DNA from: an uncultured Oscillospiraceae bacterium
GTDB taxonomy: Bacteria; Bacillota; Clostridia; Oscillospirales; Acutalibacteraceae
Assembly: GCA_948471095.1 (NCBI GenBank)
Contig: CAOKRG010000021.1
Span: 1-42,195 of the forward strand
Length of the DNA stretch: 42,195 bases
Direction of reading: 5' to 3'
Below are positions 21,594-29,944 of this stretch, piece after piece. The notes beneath the pieces are model-generated. The model searched no databases, was not told the DNA's origin, and saw nothing but the letters and a program-made list of their open reading frames with translations. Position numbers and translations under genes: made by a program. The first letter of the stretch is position 1; each line of letters starts with the position of its first letter.

Positions 21594-23873
21594 ATGGCAA
21601 AAGGGACCACAGAAAAGATCCGGCGAAAGGCCATAGCCCTTACCGCCGCTCTGGTTATCGGCGGATTTGGCGCGGCGGCGGGGAGCCTGTTCCACTGGCA
21701 GATTCTCCGGGGGGACGAGATGCGGGCCGAGGCCATGGAGCAGAGCCTGGTCACCACAAGCCTGCCTTCCATGCGGGGAACCATCTATGACGCCACCGGC
21801 ACGAAGGTGCTGGCCCAAAGCGCCAGCGTCTGGACCGTGGTCCTGGAACCGGCCTACATTGCGGAGGACGAGGCCCTGCGCCGCACCGTGGCCTCCGGGC
21901 TTTCCCAAATTCTCGGCCTGGACGAGGCGGAGCTCTATGAAATGACCGGCGAAAAGGGCAGCTATTACAACATCATCCAGCGCAAGGTGGAGACCGATGT
22001 GCGGGACCGGATCAATCAGTTCAAAAAGGAGCACGACATCACCAGCGGCATCCGGCTCATCGACGACTACAAGCGCTATTACCCATATGGCACGGTGGCG
22101 TCCAATATTTTAGGCTTCACCGGATCGGAAAACACCGGACTGGAGGGCCTGGAGCTCTATTACGACAGCGAGCTCTCCGGCAGCGCCGGGCGGCTGATCT
22201 CCGCCAAAAACGCGCTGGGCACAGACATGCCTTTTGAGTATGAGCAGATCGTGGAGGCCGAGGATGGCCACGACCTGGTGCTTACCATTGATGAGACGGT
22301 GCAGAGCATTTTAGAAAAGTACTTAGCCATTGGCATTGAGAAGTTCCAGGTGAAAAACGGCGCGGTAGCGGTGATGATGGACGTGAAGACCGGGGGCATT
22401 GTGGGCCTTGCCACAAACCCCAACTACGACCCCAACGACCCCTTTGCCATATTGGACGAGAAGACAGCCAAGGCCATTGAGGCCCTGCCCCAGGACCAAC
22501 AGGCCGAGGCCGAGGTGGCCGCCCTGCAAAACCAGTGGCGCAACAAGGGGGTGTCCGATACCTACTACCCGGGCAGCGTTTACAAAATGTGCGTGGGCTC
22601 CATGGGCATTGAGGAAGGGGTCATCACGGAGACGAGCCAGTTCACCTGCACCGGCGGCGTAAAGCTGGATGGAGTCAAGGACACCATCAACTGCTGGCAG
22701 ACCGTGGGCCACGGCACCACCACCTTCCGGGAGGGCCTGTGCAATTCCTGCAACCCCTGGTTCATGCACATTGGCAGCCTTTTGGGGGGCGAGGCCTTCT
22801 GCCGCTACCGGGAGGCCTTTGGCATGACGGACAAAACCGGCATTGACCTGCCCGGCGAGTCCTACAGCATCTACCACAATTTCGATGAGATGCGCCCCGT
22901 GGACCTGGCGGTGGAGTCCTTTGGGCAGAACTTCAGCATCACGCCCATCCAGATGGTCACCGCCTGCGCGGCCGTGGCCAACGGGGGCTACCTGGTGCGG
23001 CCCCATGTGGTGGACCGGATTGTGGACAGTGATGGCAACATTGTCAAAACCGCTGACACCAGCTACCGCCGCCAGGTGATCTCGGAAGAGACCTCCCAGC
23101 TTATGGCGGACATTATGCAGCAGAACACCTACTCGGGCACGGCCAAGGGCGGCTATGTGTCCGGCTACCGGATCAGCGGCAAGACGGGCACCTCCGAGAA
23201 GGTGGCCCAGCATGCCGCGGACCCCACGAAGCCCATGGAGTACATTGCCTCCTACTGCGGCTTTGCCCCGGCGGAGGACCCCCAGTACGCCCTGCTGGTG
23301 TTCTTTGATGAGCCGGACCGGGAGAACAACGGCGGCGTGTACGGCGGCAACGCGGTGGCCGGCCCTATTTTTTCCGCCATTATGCAGGAGGCTCTGCCCT
23401 ATCTGGGCATTGAGGTGAAGTACAGCGAGGAGGAGTATGGCCAGCTGGATATGGTTACGCCCTCTGTGGTGGGCATGACCATTGGGGAAGCCCAGGCCAA
23501 GCTCCAGGAGGACGGCCTCTTCTTCGATGTGGTGGGCGATGGCGACGACTGGGACAACAAGGTCATTGAGCAGATTCCGGAAAGCGGCTCGCAGGTGCCC
23601 AAGGAGGGCTTTGTGATCCTTTACACCCAGGGCTACGACATTGACAACGCCCTGGTGGAGGTGCCGGACTTCTTCGGCCTGGATAAGGTGAACGCCAGCT
23701 ACCTGGCGGCGGTCTCGAAACTGCAGGTGAGCATCAACGGCGTGCAGGACGAGGGCGCTTTGGCCATGCTGCAAAACATCGAGCCGGGCAGCAAGGTGAA
23801 GAAGGGGACGGTAATTACCCTGACCTTTGCCAACAACGAGACCACAGAGGCCTTCGCCAATATTGCGGAATAG
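21594..23873 (+). CDS. spoVD: Class B penicillin-binding protein with two PASTA domains
   Basis: A 759-residue septal peptidoglycan transpeptidase (FtsI/PBP2B/SpoVD type). After a short basic tail one membrane span (about 13-35) leads to the dimerisation domain (R-G-T-I-Y-D), then the transpeptidase with catalytic Ser328 in P-G-S-V-Y-K, S385-C-N, and K530-T-G-T. Two C-terminal PASTA repeats follow (about 622-681 and 688-752), each with the P-x-V-x-G/P-D-F-F-G opening. It cross-links septal wall together with the SEDS protein FtsW below. Whether it serves vegetative division or the spore septum cannot be decided; being the only such gene in the cluster, division is likelier. ATG 21594 is 6 bases from GGGAGG. 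Confidence 0.95.
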   Translation: MAKGTTEKIRRKAIALTAALVIGGFGAAAGSLFHWQILRGDEMRAEAMEQSLVTTSLPSMRGTIYDATGTKVLAQSASVWTVVLEPAYIAEDEALRRTVASGLSQILGLDEAELYEMTGEKGSYYNIIQRKVETDVRDRINQFKKEHDITSGIRLIDDYKRYYPYGTVASNILGFTGSENTGLEGLELYYDSELSGSAGRLISAKNALGTDMPFEYEQIVEAEDGHDLVLTIDETVQSILEKYLAIGIEKFQVKNGAVAVMMDVKTGGIVGLATNPNYDPNDPFAILDEKTAKAIEALPQDQQAEAEVAALQNQWRNKGVSDTYYPGSVYKMCVGSMGIEEGVITETSQFTCTGGVKLDGVKDTINCWQTVGHGTTTFREGLCNSCNPWFMHIGSLLGGEAFCRYREAFGMTDKTGIDLPGESYSIYHNFDEMRPVDLAVESFGQNFSITPIQMVTACAAVANGGYLVRPHVVDRIVDSDGNIVKTADTSYRRQVISEETSQLMADIMQQNTYSGTAKGGYVSGYRISGKTGTSEKVAQHAADPTKPMEYIASYCGFAPAEDPQYALLVFFDEPDRENNGGVYGGNAVAGPIFSAIMQEALPYLGIEVKYSEEEYGQLDMVTPSVVGMTIGEAQAKLQEDGLFFDVVGDGDDWDNKVIEQIPESGSQVPKEGFVILYTQGYDIDNALVEVPDFFGLDKVNASYLAAVSKLQVSINGVQDEGALAMLQNIEPGSKVKKGTVITLTFANNETTEAFANIAE

Positions 23874-23926
23874 GCCCGGAGCCCCAGAATCACAGAGAGG
23901 TGAAATTCGAAAGGATTGGTGAAAAG

Positions 23927-24940
23927 ATGAACAGCTTTTTGTTTCTAATGGCGGCCCTGGTGGCCTTTACGGTCACCGCCGTGCTGGGTTGGTGGCTTAT
24001 CCCCTTCCTGCACAAGCTGAAGTTCGGCCAGACCATTCGGGAGGTGGGCCCCAGCTGGCACAAGAACAAGCAGGGCACTCCCACCATGGGGGGAATCCTG
24101 TTCATTCTGGGCGTAGCGGCGGCGGTGTGCTCCTGCGTGCCGGTATATTACCAGCAAAACGGCCCGGAAACCTACCTGATGCAGATGAAAATTTTCGCCG
24201 GGCTGGCCATGGCCCTGGCCTATGGGGCCATTGGCTTTATGGATGACTACATCAGCATCAAAAAGAAGCGGAACCTGGGACTGAACGAAAAGCAGAAGCT
24301 CATCCTCCAGTTTTTTGTGGCGGGGGCCTATTTGCTCACCCTTTATCTGGCCGGGGAGGATACAGCCACCACCATCCCCTTCTTGGGGCCGGTAGACCTG
24401 GGGTTGTTCTACTACCCCTTGGCGGCTATTTTGCTGGTGGGCCTGACCAACGCGGTAAACTTCACCGATGGCGTGGACGGACTGAACAGCACGGTCACCT
24501 TTTTCGTCCTGATGGCCTTGGCGCTGTGCGCGGGGGTGCTCTCTATGGCGGGCGTGGCGGCCATGGGCGTGGCGGCGGCGGCGGCCTGCGTGGGCTTTCT
24601 TATCTGGAACTTCCACCCGGCCAAAGTTTTCATGGGCGATACCGGATCCTTGTTTTTAGGGGGCATGGTGGGGGCGCTGGCCTTTGGGCTGGATATGCCC
24701 ATTCTGCTGCTGCCCGCGGGGCTGGTCTACTGGCTGGAGATCGTCTCCGTGGTGCTGCAGGTGGCCTATTTCAAGCACACGAAGCGCAAGTATAAAGAGG
24801 GCAGGCGCCTGTTTAAAATGTCCCCCATCCACCACCATTTTGAGATGTGCGGCTGGAGCGAGGTGAAAATCTGCGCTGTGTTCGGGACAGCGTCCCTCCT
24901 AGGCGGCGCGCTGGCGCTGTGCTGTGCGCTGTTCGGCTGA
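23927..24940 (+). CDS. mraY: Phospho-N-acetylmuramoyl-pentapeptide transferase
   Basis: Makes lipid I by moving phospho-MurNAc-pentapeptide to undecaprenyl phosphate at the membrane. The 337-residue, roughly ten-span protein carries M-D-D-Y (first Asp pair), N-A-V-N-F-T-D-G-V-D-G-L, G-D-T-G-S-L-F-L-G-G and the lipid-binding S-P-I-H-H-H-F-E, all diagnostic. ATG at 23927 is preferred; a GTG at 23900 lacks a ribosome site. It is followed directly by ftsW rather than by murD, with a 128-base spacer containing an ACCGTTT/AAACGGT stem. Confidence 0.97.
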   Translation: MNSFLFLMAALVAFTVTAVLGWWLIPFLHKLKFGQTIREVGPSWHKNKQGTPTMGGILFILGVAAAVCSCVPVYYQQNGPETYLMQMKIFAGLAMALAYGAIGFMDDYISIKKKRNLGLNEKQKLILQFFVAGAYLLTLYLAGEDTATTIPFLGPVDLGLFYYPLAAILLVGLTNAVNFTDGVDGLNSTVTFFVLMALALCAGVLSMAGVAAMGVAAAAACVGFLIWNFHPAKVFMGDTGSLFLGGMVGALAFGLDMPILLLPAGLVYWLEIVSVVLQVAYFKHTKRKYKEGRRLFKMSPIHHHFEMCGWSEVKICAVFGTASLLGGALALCCALFG

Positions 24941-25068
24941 GGCCCGGCCAAAGGTTGGAAGGGATCTACCGTTTTCCGTGATAATGCGGGTGAAACGGTG
25001 AATGCTAATGACACCGGCGCGCAAAACGCTTAGGCCGGGAGGATTACGTAACGAAAGGAGCGAGGCGT

Positions 25069-26367
25069 ATGCCGGCAGCGGGCAGGACCGCCCGGGGGCT
25101 GGAACGGCCCCCCCAGAACCCGGCCCGGAAGCGGGAGGAAGAACGGACGGCCCAGACGGGCCAAAGCAGAAAAGGGCGGAGGCGGAGGAGGATACAGCAC
25201 GCGGTGTTCAGCCTGGGGAACGGGCTGGATATGCCTTTGTTCGTGTTTATTATGGTGCTGCTGGCCATTGGGCTGGTTATGCTCTTTTCCGCCAGCTATG
25301 CCAACAGCTATTATTATGAGGACAACAGCTACCACTACATTACCCGCCAGGGGGCTTTCGCCCTGTTCGGCATCGCGGCCATGCTGCTGATCTCCACTTT
25401 TGACTACCACCGCTTCCACCAGCTGGCCATGCCCATCGCGGTCATTTCCATCGTGCTGCTGCTGATGGTGCTGCTCTTTGGGCGGGTCCTGAAAATCAAG
25501 TCCATTGCCCCGGCGGAGGGCGTGGCCACCCGCTGGCTGCAGCTGGGGCCCTTGGGCTTTCAGCCCTCCGAGGTGGCCAAGTTCGCGCTGATCGTGGTGT
25601 TCGCCCACATGATCTCCCTGTACGCCGACAAGATGGGAACCTTCCGCTATGGGGTCCTGCCCTTCGTGGGGGTGCTGGGACTGTTTGCGGCTCTGGTCTT
25701 TTTGGAGAACCACATGTCCGGCACGCTGATCATTCTGGCGCTGGGAGCCATTCTCATGTTCGTTGGCGGCACCAAGCCCCGGTGGTTCGTTCTGGGCGGG
25801 GCCCTGCTGGCGGTGCTGCTGGTGGGCTATCTGGTCTTCGGCGGCAAGGACGACTCCGGCGAGGGCGGGGTCTATCAGATGGACCGCATCGCCGGCTGGC
25901 TGGACCCCTTCGGCGACAAGTCCGGCTCGGCGGACACCTGGCAGATCAAGCAGTCCCTGTACGCCATCGGCTCCGGCGGGCTGCTGGGGGTGGGGCTGGG
26001 CCAGTCCCGGCAGAAGTACCTGTACCTTCCCAAGCCCCAGAACGACTTTATTTTCGCCATCGTCTGTGAGGAGCTGGGCATGGTGGGGGCGCTGGTGATC
26101 ATGCTGCTGTTTGCGCTTTTGATCTGGCGGGGGGTCTACATCTCCCTGCACGCCAAAGACCGGTTTGGCGTCATTCTGGGGTTGGGGCTTACCTTCCAGG
26201 TGGGCCTGCAGGCGGTGCTGAACATCTGCGTGGTGACCAACACCATCCCCAATACGGGCATCAGCCTGCCCTTTTTCAGCTCGGGGGGCACGGCCCTGCT
26301 GATGCTTCTAGGGCAGATGGGCATTCTGCTGAACATCTCCCGCAGTTCCAATGTGGAGAAAACCTGA
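25069..26367 (+). CDS. ftsW: Septal peptidoglycan polymerase FtsW (SEDS)
   Basis: A 432-residue SEDS glycosyltransferase that polymerises lipid II at the septum with the class B PBP. About ten spans are visible; signatures are R-W-L-Q-L-G-P-L-G-F-Q-P-S-E-V-A-K, N-D-F-I-F-A-I-V-C-E-E-L-G with its conserved Asp, and I-S-L-P-F-F-S-S-G-G-T. The first 45 residues form an Arg-rich, probably disordered cytoplasmic extension (R-K-R-E-E-E-R, R-K-G-R-R-R-R-R) longer than usual. ATG at 25069 follows GAAAGGAGCGAG. FtsW rather than RodA is indicated by its place in the cluster. Confidence 0.94.
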   Translation: MPAAGRTARGLERPPQNPARKREEERTAQTGQSRKGRRRRRIQHAVFSLGNGLDMPLFVFIMVLLAIGLVMLFSASYANSYYYEDNSYHYITRQGAFALFGIAAMLLISTFDYHRFHQLAMPIAVISIVLLLMVLLFGRVLKIKSIAPAEGVATRWLQLGPLGFQPSEVAKFALIVVFAHMISLYADKMGTFRYGVLPFVGVLGLFAALVFLENHMSGTLIILALGAILMFVGGTKPRWFVLGGALLAVLLVGYLVFGGKDDSGEGGVYQMDRIAGWLDPFGDKSGSADTWQIKQSLYAIGSGGLLGVGLGQSRQKYLYLPKPQNDFIFAIVCEELGMVGALVIMLLFALLIWRGVYISLHAKDRFGVILGLGLTFQVGLQAVLNICVVTNTIPNTGISLPFFSSGGTALLMLLGQMGILLNISRSSNVEKT

Positions 26368-26408
26368 ACGATCCTGCCGAAACATCAACCAAAAAGGGAG
26401 AATGGGAT

Positions 26409-27533
26409 ATGAAAGTTTTGCTTACCGGCGGCGGCACCGCGGGGCACATCAACCCGGCGCTGGCCGTGGCCGGGTACTTGAAGGAGAAGGAGCCCGATGT
26501 GGAGATCCTCTACGTGGGCAACCGGGGGGGCATGGAGGAGCGGCTGGTGGGCCGGGCCGGGTACCGGATGGCGCTGATCACCATTTCCGGCTTCCAGCGG
26601 AAGCTGACGCCCAAAAATATTGTGCGCAACATCCAGACCGTGGGCCGGGTGTTCACCGCCACGGCGGAGGCCAAGAAGATCATCCAAGGCTTCGCCCCGG
26701 ACGTGTGCGTGGGTACGGGCGGCTATGTGAGCGGTCCGGTGATCCGGGAGGCCGCCAAACTGGGGGTGCCCTGCGTCATTCACGAGTCCAACGCCTACCC
26801 GGGCGTGACCACCAAGATGCTTGCTAAGTCCGTCAAAACGGTGATGCTGGCCGTGCCGGACGCGAAGAGCTACTTCGATTCCTCCGTCAACTGCGTGGTC
26901 ACCGGCAACCCGGTGCGGGGCGAGGTGCTGGCCGCCCAGCGGGAGGCCTCCCGCAAAGCCCTGGGGCTGGATGAGCGGCCCCTGGTGCTGTCCTTTGGGG
27001 GCAGTTTGGGGGCCTCGGCCCTGAACCGGGCGGCGGCGTATATGCTGGCCCAAAGCGCCCAGGAGAAAAAATACCAGCACATCCACGGCTATGGAACCCA
27101 TGACCAGCGCTTCCTGGCCGAGACCCGGGAGCTGGGCCTCAACCTGGAGGAGAACCCCCAGATCCGCCTTTTGGAGTACATCGACAACATGCCCCAGTGC
27201 CTTTCGGCGGCGGACCTGGTCATCGGCCGGGCCGGGGCCATGACCCTGACGGAGATCGAGGCCAAGGCCAAGGCCTCCATTCTCATTCCCTCCCCCAATG
27301 TGGCGGAAAACCACCAGTTCCACAACGCTATGGCCCTGGTGCGCCGGGGGGCGGCGGAGATCATCGAGGAAAAGGACCTGACCGGCGAGGCCCTCTGGAA
27401 AAAGGTGGAAAAGATCCTCTCCGATCCGGACCGGCTGCGCTCCCTGGGGGAAAACGCCGGGAAGATGGAGATCATCGACGCCAGCGAGCGCATCTACCGT
27501 GTGATTAAGCAGGCGGCGAAAGCCAAGGCATAG
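26409..27533 (+). CDS. murG: UDP-GlcNAc:lipid I N-acetylglucosaminyltransferase
   Basis: Converts lipid I to lipid II on the inner membrane face. The 374-residue GT-B protein begins with the glycine-rich L-L-T-G-G-G-T-A-G-H-I-N-P-A-L, has G-T-G-G-Y-V-S-G-P, the H-E-S-N-A-Y-P-G loop, S-F-G-G-S-L-G-A, and the donor site G-R-A-G-A-M-T-L-T-E. ATG at 26409 has GGGAGA about 10 bases upstream. It follows ftsW by 41 bases and precedes the first GNAT gene by 9, so all are likely cotranscribed. Confidence 0.97.
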   Translation: MKVLLTGGGTAGHINPALAVAGYLKEKEPDVEILYVGNRGGMEERLVGRAGYRMALITISGFQRKLTPKNIVRNIQTVGRVFTATAEAKKIIQGFAPDVCVGTGGYVSGPVIREAAKLGVPCVIHESNAYPGVTTKMLAKSVKTVMLAVPDAKSYFDSSVNCVVTGNPVRGEVLAAQREASRKALGLDERPLVLSFGGSLGASALNRAAAYMLAQSAQEKKYQHIHGYGTHDQRFLAETRELGLNLEENPQIRLLEYIDNMPQCLSAADLVIGRAGAMTLTEIEAKAKASILIPSPNVAENHQFHNAMALVRRGAAEIIEEKDLTGEALWKKVEKILSDPDRLRSLGENAGKMEIIDASERIYRVIKQAAKAKA

Positions 27534-27542
27534 GAGAAAAGG

Positions 27543-27998
27543 ATGGATTGGGAATTGATCAAAATCCGGGAGCGGCCGGAGTATCTGGAAAAAGCCGTCC
27601 GCTGGTTTCCCCACGCATTTGGGGTGCCGGAGGAAGCTTACCGGGAAAGCATGGAGAAAATGCGGGCGGGCAAGGGCCCTGTGCCCCAGTGGTACGCTGC
27701 GGCGTTGGCGGACGGGGAGATGATTGGCGGGCTGGGCGTAATTGAAAACGACTTCCACGACCGGAAGGACCTGGCCCCCAATGTGTGCGCCGTATACGTG
27801 GACGAGCCATACCGGGGCCGGGGCGTCGCCGGGTCCCTGCTGGACCTGGCCTGCCGGGACATGGCGGAGCTGGGGATCCCGGTCCTCTACCTGGTGACGG
27901 ACCACGACTCCTTTTACGAGCGGTACGGCTGGGAGTTTTTCTGCATGGCCCAGGGGGACGACGGCCCTACCAGGCTCTACCGGCACAAACAGAACTGA
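27543..27998 (+). CDS. GNAT family N-acetyltransferase
   Basis: A 151-residue acetyltransferase. The acetyl-CoA pyrophosphate loop is V-D-E-P-Y-R-G-R-G-V-A-G-S-L-L (Q/RxxGxG/A type), preceded by the beta-strand A-V-Y-V, and the C-terminal F-Y-E-R-Y-G-W-E-F is typical. The substrate is unknown. ATG at 27543 sits only 9 bases after murG, inside the cell-wall cluster, with AGGAGAAAAGG as ribosome site. Similar small GNATs are common in these genomes; a link to wall precursors is only suggested by position. Confidence 0.88.
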   Translation: MDWELIKIRERPEYLEKAVRWFPHAFGVPEEAYRESMEKMRAGKGPVPQWYAAALADGEMIGGLGVIENDFHDRKDLAPNVCAVYVDEPYRGRGVAGSLLDLACRDMAELGIPVLYLVTDHDSFYERYGWEFFCMAQGDDGPTRLYRHKQN

Positions 27999-28061
27999 CA
28001 CAGAAAGTTCTTTCTACATAAGGAAACGGAGCATACCATGGTTATCATTGTCAACGGCCCT

Positions 28062-28093
28062 CCTTATATTTTCTCCACTGAGAAAATATAAGG
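28062..28093 (+). repeat. 14-bp perfect palindrome between two GNAT genes
   Basis: Arms CCTTATATTTTCTC and GAGAAAATATAAGG flank the loop CACT. There is no U-tract after it on the plus strand and its AT content stands out from the surroundings. It overlaps the end of a 17-codon frame (28038-28091, M-V-I-I-V-N-G-P-P...) that has a fair ribosome site and resembles the start of a P-loop kinase; that frame may be a leader or a remnant. Confidence 0.75.
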
Positions 28094-28112
28094 GAAGGAA
28101 GCGTTATTTAAA

Positions 28113-28556
28113 ATGGAAGTCAAAAAATGCACGATGGAGGACCTGGAGAATCTGGCCTTGTGGAGCATGCAGGCCGAGGTGGATGCGCGCCAAGGAAGCC
28201 CCTGGGGCGGCGTTTCGGAATCGCCGGAGCTTTTGGCGGAGGTCAGGAAGAGTGTGGAGGCGTATCTGACCAGGGAGACCTATGAAGTATATGCGTTTTT
28301 GGTGGAGGACGAGCCCGTGGGCCATGTGGTGGTGAACCAGTCGGGGCTTTACCCCGGCCTTATGCTGGAGAGCTTTTCCATCCGCCGGGAGTACCGCCGC
28401 AGAGGCTATGGAACCCAGGCCCTCCACGCGCTGATGGAGTATCTGGGGGAGACCGCCCTGGACCTGGACGTCTTCTGCTGGAACCAGCGGGCCCTGGCCT
28501 TTTATAAGCACTTCGGTTTCAAAGAGATCTCCCTGCACATGAACTACGGCACATAG
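28113..28556 (+). CDS. GNAT family N-acetyltransferase
   Basis: A second, unrelated-looking GNAT of 147 residues. The acetyl-CoA loop is R-R-E-Y-R-R-R-G-Y-G-T-Q-A-L, followed by L-D-L-D-V-F-C-W-N-Q-R-A-L-A-F-Y-K-H-F-G-F, the classic C-terminal half of the fold. The substrate is unknown. AAGGAAG lies about 12 bases before the ATG at 28113, and a perfect 14-bp hairpin ends just before that site and could influence its use. It is followed by murA after 60 bases, which contain an 8-bp stem TAAAATGG/CCATTTTA (28581-28602) abutting the murA ribosome site. Confidence 0.88.
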   Translation: MEVKKCTMEDLENLALWSMQAEVDARQGSPWGGVSESPELLAEVRKSVEAYLTRETYEVYAFLVEDEPVGHVVVNQSGLYPGLMLESFSIRREYRRRGYGTQALHALMEYLGETALDLDVFCWNQRALAFYKHFGFKEISLHMNYGT

Positions 28557-28616
28557 CCGCACACAATCGGAAGCGCCTCATAAAATGGCATAGCCCATTT
28601 TAGAGAGGTGTTCCCT

Positions 28617-29867
28617 ATGATCATCATTGACGGCCCTGCGGAGCTGAGCGGGGAGCTAACGGTTCAAGGAGCGAAAAACAGCACCCTGCCCTTGCTGGCG
28701 GCGGCGCTCTTGTGCAAAGGGCAGACGGTCCTGCACAACTGCCCGGACCTTTCCGACGTGGACACCGCCCTGCGCATTCTGGAGCACGCCGGGTGCCGCT
28801 GCAGGCGGGAGGGCCACGACCTGGTGGTGGACAGCGCCGTGACCCGGTGCGAGATCCCCGAGGAGCTGATGCGGAGCATGCGCTCTTCCATCGTGTTTTT
28901 GGGGGCGATGATTTCCCGCTGCGGCTCGGCCCGGCTCTGCGCCCCCGGCGGCTGCGAGCTGGGCCCCCGGCCCATCGACCTGCACCTCAGTTCCCTGCGG
29001 CGGCTGGGGGTGGACATTGTAGAGACAGGCGGCTGGCTGGAATGCTCCGCCCCCAAGGGGGTGGAGGGCTCTTATGTGTCCCTGGCCTTTCCCAGTGTGG
29101 GGGCCACGGAGAACCTGATCCTGGCCTCCGTGTGCGGTAAAGGCACCACCATCATCGCCAACGCCGCCCGGGAGCCGGAGATCAGCGACCTGTGCGAGTA
29201 TCTGAACCGCTGCGGAGCCCGGGTATACGGGGCGGGGGAGAGCTGCGTCATCATTGATGGGGTGAAGGAGCTCTATGGCTGCGAGCACCGGGTGATGCCC
29301 GACCGGATCGCCGCCGTAACCTACATGGCCGCCGCCGCCGTGACCGGGGGAAACGTCACCCTGCGGGATGTGGACAACACCCATATTCTGCCCATGCTGA
29401 GCCCCTTTGAGGAGTCCGGCTGCGAGGTACGCCAGCTGGGGGGCTGCCTCAACATCATGGCTCCCCGGCGGCTGAACCCGGTGAGGCACATCCGGACCAT
29501 GCCCTATCCCGGCTTTCCCACCGACGCCCAGCCGGTGGTTATGAGCATGGCGGCGGTGGGCCGGGGGACCAGCATGTTTGTGGAGAACATATTTGAAAAC
29601 CGCTACCGCCACGCCGACGGCCTGGGCCGCATGGGCGCGAAGATCAAGGTAGAGGGCAAGGTGGCGGTGGTGGAGGGCGTGGAGCGCCTGACCGGGGCAG
29701 CGGTGGAGTCCGCGGACCTGCGGGGCGGGGCGGCCCTGGTGGTGGCCGGGCTTTCGGCCCAAGGCCGCACCTTGGTGGGCGGCACCCGCTTCATCCGCCG
29801 GGGCTATGAAAACCTGGCGGGCAATTTGGCGAACTTAGGCGCCAGGATCCGGGAAGAGGAAAAATAG
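28617..29867 (+). CDS. murA: UDP-N-acetylglucosamine 1-carboxyvinyltransferase
   Basis: First committed step of peptidoglycan synthesis, adding enolpyruvate from PEP to UDP-GlcNAc; the fosfomycin target. The 416-residue protein has Lys20-Asn21 in Q-G-A-K-N-S-T-L-P-L and the catalytic Cys113 in G-G-C-E-L-G-P-R-P-I-D-L-H, so it should be fosfomycin-sensitive at the active site. Later motifs A-E-like P-D-R-I-A-A-V-T-Y and G-F-P-T-D-A-Q-P match. ATG at 28617 gives the standard M-I-I-I-D-G-P and lies 6-8 bases from GAGAGGTG. Placement between GNATs and divIB is part of the cluster. Confidence 0.97.
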   Translation: MIIIDGPAELSGELTVQGAKNSTLPLLAAALLCKGQTVLHNCPDLSDVDTALRILEHAGCRCRREGHDLVVDSAVTRCEIPEELMRSMRSSIVFLGAMISRCGSARLCAPGGCELGPRPIDLHLSSLRRLGVDIVETGGWLECSAPKGVEGSYVSLAFPSVGATENLILASVCGKGTTIIANAAREPEISDLCEYLNRCGARVYGAGESCVIIDGVKELYGCEHRVMPDRIAAVTYMAAAAVTGGNVTLRDVDNTHILPMLSPFEESGCEVRQLGGCLNIMAPRRLNPVRHIRTMPYPGFPTDAQPVVMSMAAVGRGTSMFVENIFENRYRHADGLGRMGAKIKVEGKVAVVEGVERLTGAAVESADLRGGAALVVAGLSAQGRTLVGGTRFIRRGYENLAGNLANLGARIREEEK

Positions 29868-29944
29868 GGCCGCGCGCTTCGGCGTTAGCGGTTTGGCCTG
29901 CTGCCGGAAGGCTTTGACGACGTGAAAAGGAAGGAGGCTCAGCC

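Noticed and set aside
22323-23774. Minus-strand frame of 483 codons opposite the PBP gene
   Set aside because: Antisense shadow of a gene with all catalytic motifs intact.
28062-28093. Intrinsic terminator between the GNAT genes
   Set aside because: Strong stem but no U-tract on either plausible strand, and murA and the second GNAT lie downstream in the same direction.
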